12,282 bases of DNA, taken from Parachlamydiaceae bacterium (GTDB lineage Bacteria > Chlamydiota > Chlamydiia > Chlamydiales > Parachlamydiaceae). The position numbers and the translations under genes were made by a program. Location of the stretch: the NCBI GenBank assembly GCA_013817115.1, contig JACDDG010000030.1, positions 1-12,282 on the forward strand, given 5' to 3'. A model generated the notes under the pieces. It was not told the DNA's origin and did no database searches. It saw only the letters and a list, made by a program, of their open reading frames with translations. Shown piece by piece: positions 6,079-12,282 of this stretch; the stretch's first letter is position 1, and every line of letters begins with the position of its first letter.

Positions 6079-7152
6079 TTAATCAAAATGCAAAAGCTTC
6101 TGCCGCTTCCCAATCTGATGTTGTAAATTATATTCTGCTAGCTGATCTGCTAGTACATTAGTCGCAATCTTTTTCCGCACCGATTGATCCAGGATGTCGA
6201 TAACAATGTCGTAAATTGCTGACACTTTTTCTCGCGCAATATTTGGATCGTATCCATCTCCACTTAGCTCTACACCAACATTGATAAGCCCTCCGGCATT
6301 AACGATATAGTCAGGGGCATATAAAATCCCGCACTCCAATAAGAGTTCTCCACATGAAGGCTGCGAAAATTGATTATTGGCCCCGCCGACGATAGCTTTA
6401 CAGTTCAGTTTAGGAATAATTTCGGGAGATACGATCCCTCCTAATGCACACGGAGCTAAAAAATCGCATTCTATAAAGCAAAACTGATCTGTATTGATTG
6501 TTTTAGCTCCGTATAGATTTGCGTATTCATGCAGTTTATGATCATTAACTTCTGAGAGAATTAACTTGGCACCAGCCCAAAATAAAATTTCAGCAAGTTT
6601 GCCCCCCACATTTCCTAGCCCCTGAATTGCTATGACCTTTCCATGCAAGGAAGGGCTTCCCCACAAAACTTTGGCGGTTGCTTCCATCCCCTTAAAAACA
6701 CCCCAAGCAGTAAATCGACTAGGATCTCCACTACTTTTGTCAATATCTCTCGCGGCAACATAAGGGGTTGAGCGGTGTATGACTTCCATATCTTTTGTTG
6801 AGGAACCAACATCTTCTGCAACAATATAAGCCCCTTCTAAAGAGTCGACAGCTTTTCCAAAAGCGAGCAGCAGTTCATCATTTCTTTCTTCGGGTCCGGC
6901 TATGACTACACTTTTTCCTCCACCAAATCCGGTGCCAGCAATAGCTGATTTGTATGTCATTGCTTTGGCTAGCCTAAGCACATCTACGAGGGCCTCATCT
7001 CTCGACTCGTAAGTTTTAATTCTTGCTCCGCCTAAGGCTGGACCCAGTGTAGTGTTATGAATTGCGATAATGCAATGAAGTTTGGCTTCTGGATCAGAAG
7101 CTTCGATGACTTTTTTGAAACCCTCAATCTTGAGTTCTTGTATTGTTAACAT
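6079..7152 (-). CDS. ldh: Leucine dehydrogenase (Glu/Leu/Phe/Val dehydrogenase family)
   Basis: The 357-residue enzyme oxidatively deaminates branched-chain amino acids with NAD+ in the cytoplasm. GPALGGARI at 38-46 and GTGFGGGKS at 73-81 form the substrate site, with catalytic K80 and probable substrate-binding K68. AEDVGSS at 113-119 supplies the active-site aspartate D115. The cofactor fold is marked by IQGLGNVGG at 176-184, and acidic E201 at the end of the next strand favours NAD+ over NADP+. GGANNQ at 256-261 and NAGGLINVG at 285-293 complete the family pattern. The length fits leucine dehydrogenases better than the longer glutamate enzymes. The start at 7152 is chosen because AGGAG lies 8 bases upstream; a longer frame to 7188 lacks support. 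Phenylalanine or valine as substrate is possible. C. trachomatis has a similar gene (CT773, from memory). Confidence 0.9.
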   Translation of the reverse strand: MLTIQELKIEGFKKVIEASDPEAKLHCIIAIHNTTLGPALGGARIKTYESRDEALVDVLRLAKAMTYKSAIAGTGFGGGKSVVIAGPEERNDELLLAFGKAVDSLEGAYIVAEDVGSSTKDMEVIHRSTPYVAARDIDKSSGDPSRFTAWGVFKGMEATAKVLWGSPSLHGKVIAIQGLGNVGGKLAEILFWAGAKLILSEVNDHKLHEYANLYGAKTINTDQFCFIECDFLAPCALGGIVSPEIIPKLNCKAIVGGANNQFSQPSCGELLLECGILYAPDYIVNAGGLINVGVELSGDGYDPNIAREKVSAIYDIVIDILDQSVRKKIATNVLADQLAEYNLQHQIGKRQKLLHFD

Positions 7153-7326
7153 CTGTGGTACTCCTGGAGTGTAAGGAGGTGGGCACAATAAGTTTGGCTA
7201 AAAATAAAACCTATTGCCCGCCCTCTAAAATAATCCTTGATTTTTTAATCTTGTTTCTGGCATCATAGACTTTTAATAGTCCGTTTAGGAAGTCAATAAT
7301 TTCAAAAGATACACTTTGAGGCTAAA
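7153..7326. promoter_or_regulatory. Divergent promoter region
   Basis: This non-coding region separates the minus-strand dehydrogenase from the plus-strand cluster and must hold both promoters. On the plus strand TTGTTT (7251-7256) followed at 15 bases by TTTAAT (7272-7277) is a weak candidate. On the minus strand TTGACT (7294-7289) is a good -35 hexamer, but no -10 lies at the right distance. GAGG six bases before 7327 is the only ribosome binding site for the plus-strand gene. Confidence 0.35.
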
Positions 7327-8049
7327 ATGACAAAACTTGTCATCACTGACGAATTGATATCTGTGCTGGACATCTATTTGAAAAAAAATAGTTCTGCCGG
7401 TTTACTTAACGCTTATCTCTTTTTTATCGAACACAAACATAACATTCAACCTGTGTTGTTCCCTAAAGAAAAGAAAATATATCAAAGTGCTGATGAGATT
7501 ATTCGCTTACTAGAAAAAGAGAATAAACTTTGGCACGAAGCTGAGATAAAGATCGGATTTAGTAATTTAAATGTAAATACTGGAAGCAAGAAAATTTACA
7601 TCTGTCCTTTTACTGGAAAAGTCTTTGCTGATAACACGCATCCCAATCCACAAGACGCCATTTATGACTGGGTTTCAAAATGCCCAGAAAATACAGAGCG
7701 AGAGGGCGGACTGCGAGTGAAACGTTTCTTCATTTCTGAAGATGCTGATGTTATTCAAAGCTATGTTTCGAAAGTTAAATACAAAGAACCTATTACGAAG
7801 AAAGTTTTTTCTTCTGTGCTTAGCGGAAAGCTATTTAGCTCCAAAGAAAGTGTTATTAAAGACTTTAAGAACAATTATTTGCATCCAATGTCTTTAGCTG
7901 AAGTGCAAAACCAAAACAAATATCAGATCGAAGAACATTTTCTTGCTTTCATCCAAAGTCAGCTCAATCAAGATAAAGTAGAATCCTTTGTAGAATCCTT
8001 GTTGAAGATTGAAGAATTTGTACCCTATGTAGACAAGTGGTTGGAATAA
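7327..8049 (+). CDS. Conserved chlamydial protein of unknown function (CT538-like, DUF2709)
   Basis: I do not know a function for this 240-residue protein. It has no signal peptide or membrane segment and is rich in Lys and Glu, so it is probably cytoplasmic. The most distinctive part is YICPFTGKVFADNTHPNPQD (91-110), with C93 and H105, followed by C119; these could form a metal site or be structural. From memory, a hypothetical gene next to yjeE in C. trachomatis (CT538, DUF2709 in Pfam) has this position and character; this link was not checked. The gene opens the cluster, and its stop lies inside the start of tsaE (13-base overlap), suggesting coupled translation. Its conserved linkage to tsaE may point to a translation-related role, but this is only inference. 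Confidence 0.75.
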   Translation: MTKLVITDELISVLDIYLKKNSSAGLLNAYLFFIEHKHNIQPVLFPKEKKIYQSADEIIRLLEKENKLWHEAEIKIGFSNLNVNTGSKKIYICPFTGKVFADNTHPNPQDAIYDWVSKCPENTEREGGLRVKRFFISEDADVIQSYVSKVKYKEPITKKVFSSVLSGKLFSSKESVIKDFKNNYLHPMSLAEVQNQNKYQIEEHFLAFIQSQLNQDKVESFVESLLKIEEFVPYVDKWLE

Positions 8050-8507
8050 ATTTTGATTTTGAAAACGACGCATCTCCGCTTCGATTTCTCACGTTTTCCG
8101 ATGAGGAAACTCGAGAGATCGGTCGCAATTTGGGTAAAAATTTAAAAAAGAATACCATTATCTGTTTTTTTGGTGATCTTGGTGCCGGAAAAACGACGTT
8201 CATTAAAGGACTCGTTTTCGGAGTCAATGGATTTCAAGAAGAAGAAGTGAATAGTCCGACTTACACCTACCTCAACATTTATCCCGGCACCATTCCCGTA
8301 TATCACTTTGACTTATACCGCCTGGAACATGTGGAAGACTTTTTACACATGGGATTTGAAGATTATTTGCATGCAGATGGCATTTGCTGCATTGAGTGGT
8401 CCGAACGCATTAGCGAAATTATACCACAAGAAGCAATGCGCGCGGTATTGAAATGTCTAGATCGCGATAAGCGAGAGATTGAATTATTTTTGGGAGAGGT
8501 TAAATGA
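8037..8507 (+). CDS. tsaE: tRNA t6A biosynthesis ATPase TsaE (YjeE)
   Basis: The 156-residue protein is the ATPase partner of TsaD and TsaB in making threonylcarbamoyl-adenosine at position 37 of ANN-decoding tRNAs. Walker A GDLGAGKT is at 46-53. The family pattern continues with SPTYTYLN at 73-80, HFDLYR at 90-95 and IEWSER at 119-124 (Walker B region with the conserved tryptophan). Length is typical. The start is a GTG at 8037 overlapping the upstream gene by 13 bases; no ATG occurs in this frame before the conserved core, and the ribosome binding site is weak, so the exact start is uncertain. Its stop overlaps the engB start (8504-8507), tying its translation to a ribosome assembly factor. 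Confidence 0.93.
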   Translation: MVGINFDFENDASPLRFLTFSDEETREIGRNLGKNLKKNTIICFFGDLGAGKTTFIKGLVFGVNGFQEEEVNSPTYTYLNIYPGTIPVYHFDLYRLEHVEDFLHMGFEDYLHADGICCIEWSERISEIIPQEAMRAVLKCLDRDKREIELFLGEVK

Positions 8508-9157
8508 AACATGTAGCTTTTAAAAATGCTAAATTCGTCACCACAGCTGTACAGACAAAAGACTACCCTCTTCTGAAAACATCGTCGGGAAGGGTGATGG
8601 ATGAAATCGTGGTCGCGGGTCGATCAAACGTCGGAAAATCAAGCTTGCTAAACCACTTATTTCATTCAAAAAATTTGGTTAAAACCTCTTCAACCCCAGG
8701 TAAAACACAGGCGATCAATTTTTTCACTGTTGATGGAGAAATCTCATTTGCCGATCTACCTGGTTACGGCTACGCTGAAGTGCCACTCACAATCCGCAGA
8801 AAATGGGGACCGATGGTACAGGAATATTTAAAAAATCGAGATCAATTAAAATTGATCTTATTCCTTTTTGATATCCGTCGTTTACCAAATGAAGAAGATT
8901 TGGAATTTCTAGAATGGACTGCGCTACACGAAAAAGCTGTTATCTTGATCCTCACTAAAGTGGATAAAGTTTCGACTAATGAAAAAGCTACTAATACAAA
9001 GAAAATACTAAAAGCCTTTGATACTGAAAATTTACACTATGTCCATTACTCTGTAGTCAAGAATCAAGGTAACCGTGAGCTCATGCACATGCTAAGGGAT
9101 GCCCTAAAGGGCACTGAAGAAGAAAAATACGACGAAGATTACAACGTTCTTTCATAA
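8504..9157 (+). CDS. engB: Ribosome assembly GTPase EngB (YihA/YsxC)
   Basis: This 217-residue cytoplasmic GTPase assists late assembly of the large ribosomal subunit. The G motifs are in order: G1 GRSNVGKS at 39-46, the G2 region STPGKTQ at 63-69, G3 DLPG at 84-87 within DLPGYGYAEVP, and G4 TKVD at 151-154. G5 is probably SVVK near 183-186. The PGKTQ and GYGYA sequences are specific to EngB within the TRAFAC GTPases. The length is close to the usual 195-215 residues, with a short acidic tail (EEEKYDEDY). The ATG overlaps the tsaE stop by four bases. GAGGAAAAT separates its TAA from the next start, so four genes appear to form one operon. Confidence 0.94.
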   Translation: MKHVAFKNAKFVTTAVQTKDYPLLKTSSGRVMDEIVVAGRSNVGKSSLLNHLFHSKNLVKTSSTPGKTQAINFFTVDGEISFADLPGYGYAEVPLTIRRKWGPMVQEYLKNRDQLKLILFLFDIRRLPNEEDLEFLEWTALHEKAVILILTKVDKVSTNEKATNTKKILKAFDTENLHYVHYSVVKNQGNRELMHMLRDALKGTEEEKYDEDYNVLS

Positions 9158-9166
9158 GAGGAAAAT

Positions 9167-9916
9167 ATGCCTGCACTTGATAAAGAGATCTTCATCTGCC
9201 TTGACTGTGAGACGACAGGCTTAGATGCCAATCTTGATAAAATTATTGAAGTCGCCATCGTCCAATTTGATTTTGAGAAGAACGGCTTAACTTATGAATC
9301 GCTATTTGATCCCGAAATGCCTATTCCAGAAGTATCAATGGCCATTCACAATATATCTCAGGAAATGGTCGCCGGTCAGCCCTTGATAGCCTCAGCCATA
9401 CCTGAGATGCTTGCTCTTATTGGTAAAAACATTATTATTGGTCATGGCATTGAATTTGATGTGGCTCTGATTGCTAATGCAGCCGATCGTGCCGGCATTC
9501 CTCATACATTACGGAATAATCGCACTTTTGATACTTTACGGATGGCCCGTCTTTACGGCGAAAGCCCGACAAATTCTTTGGAGCAATTGCGTCAACACTT
9601 TAATATCCCTCATGAGGGTGCACATCGCGCTATGAGTGATGTTATCGTTAATATAGGAGTATTCAAATATTTAGCGAGGCGTTATAAATCGACTGAGCTT
9701 CTTTTTGATGCTTTATCGAGACCTATTTTGCTAAAAACAATGCCCTTAGGTCCACACAAAGGACGTTCGATGAAGGAAGTTCCTATTGAATATCTTCGTT
9801 GGGCAGTCACAAAAAACTTCGACCAAGATTTAATTCATTCTCTTCGCACTGAACTTAAACGTCGCAAGGGTGGCAATTTATTTTCTCAGGCAACGAATCC
9901 ATTTTCTGGGCTTTAA
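9167..9916 (+). CDS. DnaQ-like 3'-5' exonuclease with C-terminal DUF3820-type domain
   Basis: The 249-residue protein has a DEDDh exonuclease domain. Exo I is LDCETTGLD at 12-20 (D13, E15), Exo II is IIIGHGIEFDVALI at 89-102 (D98), and Exo III is HRAMSDV at 153-159 (H153, D158). This combination is that of the DNA polymerase III epsilon/RNase T superfamily. A second short domain at about 192-233, PLGPHKGRSMKEVPIEYLRW and beyond, matches DUF3820, which usually follows exonucleases. It is not the clamp-binding form of epsilon, so it is better called an epsilon-like nuclease than the replisome proofreader. Substrate could be DNA or RNA. From memory it resembles C. trachomatis CT536. GAGGA lies just before the start and the gene closes the cluster. 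Confidence 0.88.
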   Translation: MPALDKEIFICLDCETTGLDANLDKIIEVAIVQFDFEKNGLTYESLFDPEMPIPEVSMAIHNISQEMVAGQPLIASAIPEMLALIGKNIIIGHGIEFDVALIANAADRAGIPHTLRNNRTFDTLRMARLYGESPTNSLEQLRQHFNIPHEGAHRAMSDVIVNIGVFKYLARRYKSTELLFDALSRPILLKTMPLGPHKGRSMKEVPIEYLRWAVTKNFDQDLIHSLRTELKRRKGGNLFSQATNPFSGL

Positions 9917-9931
9917 AATAAATGGAATAGT

Positions 9932-9959
9932 TTTTATTGACCTGAAAAGGCCAATAAAA
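9932..9959. terminator. Candidate bidirectional terminator between convergent genes
   Basis: TTTTATTG (9932-9939) pairs with CAATAAAA (9952-9959). After one A/C mismatch, CCT (9941-9943) pairs with AGG (9948-9950) around a GAAA tetraloop. The hairpin starts 16 bases after the exonuclease stop and overlaps the stop codon of the opposing remnant gene. The stem base is U/A-rich, but no separate U-tract follows. Confidence 0.45.
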
Positions 9960-10852
9960 GTTGTATACGAATATTAGATAAATCGATAAATCTTTGTATA
10001 GCAGCAATACCTACCCAGTCAGTCGCTTCATTTGCATGGATTTGACATCCAACATTTATGCCATAACTGTCAAATCCCCCTGCCGTGTTGAAGGAATTTA
10101 CAAAACTTTCCTCGCAACGAGTATGATCAGATAAGCAAAATAAATATTCTCCAGATTTTAAAAAATGGACAATATTTGCCACAACAACTTCCAAATTGTT
10201 AGGAATTATGTAGGGGAAACCTGAAATTTCTGCAAGATCTTGGATTCTGTTCTTTTATAGTGCGTAATTTTCGTTTTTACTACCTAAAAGCAAATTTGTC
10301 AACAGCCTTATCAAAATTTGCCAAGACTACTTCATCCATATGATTATATCCCGCAATTTCGCGATTTTTTCTTTTTTCTAGCTTACCCTCGATAAGTTTT
10401 CCAACCGTAGATAATTTGATCTCGATCTCATCAATTGCCCTAGGAATGAAAAAGAATTTGTGAGTGTCTCTTACTGTTTTTCCACTTTCGGGAAATGCAA
10501 AACATTTGCTGTTTAGTATTTGAAAAATATTATTCGGCAATGTTGAAAATGCTTCTTGGAGCTCTTCGTCCTTAGGTGATTTTCCACTAAAGTATTTCGC
10601 CCATTGCTGTGGTCCAAAAGCGCATTGCTGCCAATCCTGACCGTATTCTTTAACTTTTTTAGCGACATTGTTTCCAATAACTTTCCATTCTTTGTTCACA
10701 AATGTAGGGAATAGCAGTCCTGCTGGATCTATTTGAATTAAATCATAAAATATGATTGTTAAACAATCATGATTTAAAGAATGAATTGGACCAGGCAAAT
10801 CATTTGGAATAAAAAGCTCTAAATTCGAGGAATATAAATTTACATTTTGCAT
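9934..10852 (-). pseudogene. Decayed F-box-like protein gene (parachlamydial family), split by stop and frameshift
   Basis: Two minus-strand frames appear to be halves of one gene. The 5' part (10852-10280, 190 residues) starts with a strong AAGGAG site and contains an F-box-like segment near residues 28-72 (NHDCLTIIFYDLI and later FVNKEWKVIG), then FGPQQWAKYF at 79-88. It ends at TAG-TAA. The 3' part (to 9934) lies in another frame and reads, upstream of its apparent start, LGSKNENY, an in-frame TAA at 10257-10255, then IQDLAEISGFPYIIPNNLEV, continuing to FLKSGEYLF and VGIAAIQRF. As I recall it, intact parachlamydial family members continue from FGPQQWAKYF to an MTKDV-GSRN region, an LE-VV segment and GVAALRKF, so both halves fit. 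In amoebal symbionts such proteins are suspected to engage host SCF ubiquitin ligase. At least one frameshift and one stop make this copy non-functional, unless the first half alone is used. Confidence 0.65.
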
Positions 10853-11000
10853 AACACACTCCTTTTTTATTTATAGTTAGATTTATGATACCAACATTAC
10901 CGGAAGAAAGCAATAAAAAAATAAAATTAATTCGCTTATTAATAAAAGCTGTTCTTAATGGTTTTTACCATAATCAGGAGCTCAAAGAAAAGACGAAACG

Positions 11001-11158
11001 ATTATACCGTCCAAATTTTGGATTTTTGGCTTTGAGAAAGCCCCGGGATTAAGCGATCAAAAATGACCCAGTATTATAATATGGGGTCGTTTTTGATCGC
11101 TTAATCGCGGGAGCTTTCTCTTTGCCAAAATCCAAAATTTGAACGCACTTCGGTATAA
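11001..11158. mobile_element. MITE-like near-perfect palindrome (about 158 bp, no loop)
   Basis: The left arm (11001-11076) and right arm (11077-11158) are inverted copies meeting at the self-complementary TATTATAATA (11072-11081). Matching landmarks on both sides include ATTAAGCGATCAAAAA against its complement TTTTTGATCGCTTAAT, CCAAATTTTGG against CCAAAATTTG, and outer ATACCG against CGGTAT. Differences are few, plus a gap of about 8-9 bases in the left arm near 11010. The right arm recurs at 4393-4475. No coding capacity is present. Size, terminal inversion and dispersal fit a MITE or an extragenic palindromic repeat; clear target duplications were not seen. Confidence 0.7.
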
Positions 11159-11249
11159 GATTCTACCAAGTTCAGATCGAAGCAAAATGATGCTCAACAT
11201 TCTAATGTATACGTATCAGGTTCAGACGGAGGAGGAATATCCAAAAGAA

Positions 11250-11377
11250 CTTAAAGACAAAAGACAATAACGACTTGAAGGACACCAAAGACATTTGTTA
11301 TAGCTTTTTGGTTGTGCTATTGATATTAAACGTCGTTAAGGTCTTTGGAGTCATTATTGTCCTTTGTCGTTAAGGTC
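11250..11377. repeat. Inverted repeat of purine-rich GAC units
   Basis: The left arm 11250-11292 carries GAC at 11256, 11263, 11272, 11281 and 11290, at 7-9 base spacing. The right arm 11341-11374 is its imperfect complement with a gap of about 8 bases. GTCGTTAAGGTC occurs twice (11332-11343 and 11366-11377). A related stretch lies at 12191-12237, on the other side of the next gene. Confidence 0.65.
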
Positions 11378-11438
11378 ATTTGTCGTTAGCGCCCCGTGCA
11401 TCGTATTGGCCATCAGCTTAAAAATACGCAGACTATTA

Positions 11439-11467
11439 TTGACATCATTAAAAAAAATAATTAACGT
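11439..11467 (+). promoter_or_regulatory. Candidate promoter of the Q/N-rich protein gene
   Basis: TTGACA at 11439-11444 is a perfect -35 box. At a 17-base spacing the -10 position reads TAACGT (11462-11467), which is poor. The intervening DNA is a run of A residues. A small inverted repeat, GTTGTT (11466-11471) and AACAAC (11479-11484), followed by CTTTTCTTT, lies in the leader and could attenuate or be chance. Confidence 0.3.
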
Positions 11468-11504
11468 TGTTTTAGAATAACAACCTTTTCTTTAGGAGGT
11501 CCTC

Positions 11505-12185
11505 ATGATTTCAAATAAAATTTTAATGCTTTTTTCTGTAAGCATTTTTTCTTCGGGAGCGTCTTTCGCTGAAGTAGCAAACTATCCACAGCAAAATCAA
11601 CAAGTTCAATATCAGTATCAAAATCCTAACGGCGCAACACAATATCAAAATCAAAATCCTGCTCAATACCAACACCAAAATCCATATGGTGCAGGCCAAT
11701 ATCAAAATCAGAACTCATCTCAATACCAAAACCAGAGCCAAAACCAAAACCAGAACCAGAATCAAAACACTGCAACTAAACTACAAAACATTGCTTTGAC
11801 TCCGGAAATGGTTAAACAGCAGAAAGATATTGATAACAGTGACAAGTATGCTCTAGAATGGCTAGCAGTTGTTGACAAGGGGGATTTTGGTAATGCCTAC
11901 GACATGACAACTAAAGCGTTGCAGTTTACAATGCCTCGCAATGAATGGGTTGTGATGATCCAAGCGATGAAAGGTTCTCTTGGGCAAGTTACTGAAAGAA
12001 AAGTCATCGACATTCGAACAGCCAAAGACCCTAAAGGTGCGCCGCAAGGCGATTATATGATCTTCATCTACGAAACAACGTTTTCAAACGGCAAAAAAGC
12101 TACAGAAATATTGTCTCTTCAAGAGCACATTGGCGTATGGCGTGTTTATAGCTATACACTTTCAGGCCAAACAATCACAAATTGA
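11505..12185 (+). CDS. Exported Q/N-rich protein with DUF4019-like domain
   Basis: The 226-residue protein has three parts. Residues 1-22 form a typical signal peptide (hydrophobic ILMLFSVSIF, cleavage probably after ASFA). Residues 28-88 are a low-complexity tract of Gln, Asn and Tyr built of imperfect QYQNQN units with NPYGAG- or NPNGAT-type inserts, ending in a pure QN run. Residues about 112-222 form a compact domain: YALEWLAVVDKGDFGNAYDM, then NEWVVMIQAMKGSLGQVTER, GDYMIFIYETTF and VWRVYSYTL. This resembles DUF4019, a family of exported proteins of unknown function. A perfect AGGAGGT lies 5 bases before the ATG, suggesting strong expression. It stands alone, bracketed by GAC repeats. Location is periplasmic or beyond; the function is not known. 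Confidence 0.8.
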   Translation: MISNKILMLFSVSIFSSGASFAEVANYPQQNQQVQYQYQNPNGATQYQNQNPAQYQHQNPYGAGQYQNQNSSQYQNQSQNQNQNQNQNTATKLQNIALTPEMVKQQKDIDNSDKYALEWLAVVDKGDFGNAYDMTTKALQFTMPRNEWVVMIQAMKGSLGQVTERKVIDIRTAKDPKGAPQGDYMIFIYETTFSNGKKATEILSLQEHIGVWRVYSYTLSGQTITN

Positions 12186-12190
12186 TGACC

Positions 12191-12237
12191 ACCTTAAGAG
12201 AGACTAAGGACAAACGACGATAAAGACCCCTAAGGAC
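12191..12237 (+). repeat. Purine-rich GAC-unit repeat, second copy
   Basis: Beginning 6 bases after the stop codon of the Q/N-rich protein gene, units of the form AGAGACT, AAGGACA and AACGACG follow each other at about 7-base spacing and end near TAAGGACTTT. Composition and unit form match the right arm of the repeat at 11341-11377 read on the minus strand. The copy is degenerate. Confidence 0.5.
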
Positions 12238-12282
12238 TTTAATAACCTAGTACACTGTAAATTTTTTATTGACGACCTAGAC

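Larger units (their letters stand above)
10853..11504. other. Repeat-rich intergenic region
   Basis: About 650 bases separate the divergent F-box remnant and the Q/N-rich protein gene. They hold a palindromic element (11001-11158), a second inverted repeat made of GAC units (11250-11377), and an AT-rich leader before 11505. A 55-codon frame at 10885-11052 runs into the palindrome and takes its stop from it; it is probably not a gene. Confidence 0.6.

Noticed and set aside
7153..7188. 12-residue N-terminal extension of leucine dehydrogenase
   Set aside because: Proline-rich and without a ribosome binding site, whereas AGGAG lies 8 bases before the ATG at 7152.
10885..11052. 55-codon frame, lysine-rich
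   Set aside because: Its second half is the left arm of the palindrome, which also supplies the stop codon; no Shine-Dalgarno sequence and no recognisable motif.
11250..11377. CRISPR-like array
   Set aside because: Units are only 7-9 bases, imperfect and without spacers of constant length; there are no cas genes.
11466..11493. Terminator or RNA thermometer just before the Q/N-rich protein gene
   Set aside because: The stem is only six A/U-rich pairs and does not mask the Shine-Dalgarno sequence; probably chance in AT-rich DNA.

Overview
The window reads as chromosome of an environmental chlamydia, most likely Parachlamydiaceae (Protochlamydia/Parachlamydia type). Three things support this: low-GC DNA; two gene sets that, from memory of the C. 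trachomatis map, resemble CT415-CT417 (metal ABC transporter) and CT536-CT538 (dnaQ-like, tsaE, hypothetical); and a decayed gene of the F-box-like protein family that is abundant in amoeba-associated chlamydiae. The assignment is an inference and no database search was possible.

Layout. 1-444: tail of a possible upstream gene, then non-coding DNA. 445-531 (-): tRNA-Ser(GGA) with a perfect hairpin over its 3' end. 628-4354 (+): one tightly packed transcription unit of metal-binding protein, ATPase, membrane permease and a CgeB-like glycosyltransferase, each overlapping or nearly touching the next. 4355-4731: non-coding DNA holding a one-arm copy of a dispersed repeat and a structured GC-rich block. 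4732-5595 (+): a membrane protein with a site-2-protease-like HEAGH motif. 5596-5791: a large palindrome built of GCAAAG units. 5792-7152 (-): leucine dehydrogenase followed by a truncated family-2 glycosyltransferase. 7153-7326: divergent promoter region. 7327-9916 (+): housekeeping cluster of a chlamydial hypothetical protein, TsaE (tRNA t6A synthesis), EngB (ribosome assembly GTPase) and a DnaQ-like exonuclease with a DUF3820-type tail. 9934-10852 (-): broken F-box-like gene. 10853-11504: repeat-rich DNA with a nearly loop-free palindrome of about 158 bp whose right arm matches the repeat at 4393-4475. 11505-12185 (+): exported Q/N-rich protein with a DUF4019-like domain, bracketed by purine-rich GAC repeats.

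The housekeeping blocks look ordinary and intact. The interest lies in the accessory stretches between them: a MITE-like palindrome family, two other short-period palindromic repeats, two gene remnants (F-box-like and GT2), and the Q/N-rich exported protein. I did not find a convincing new multi-gene system. The most informative observations are the palindrome family and the reconstruction of the F-box-like pseudogene.
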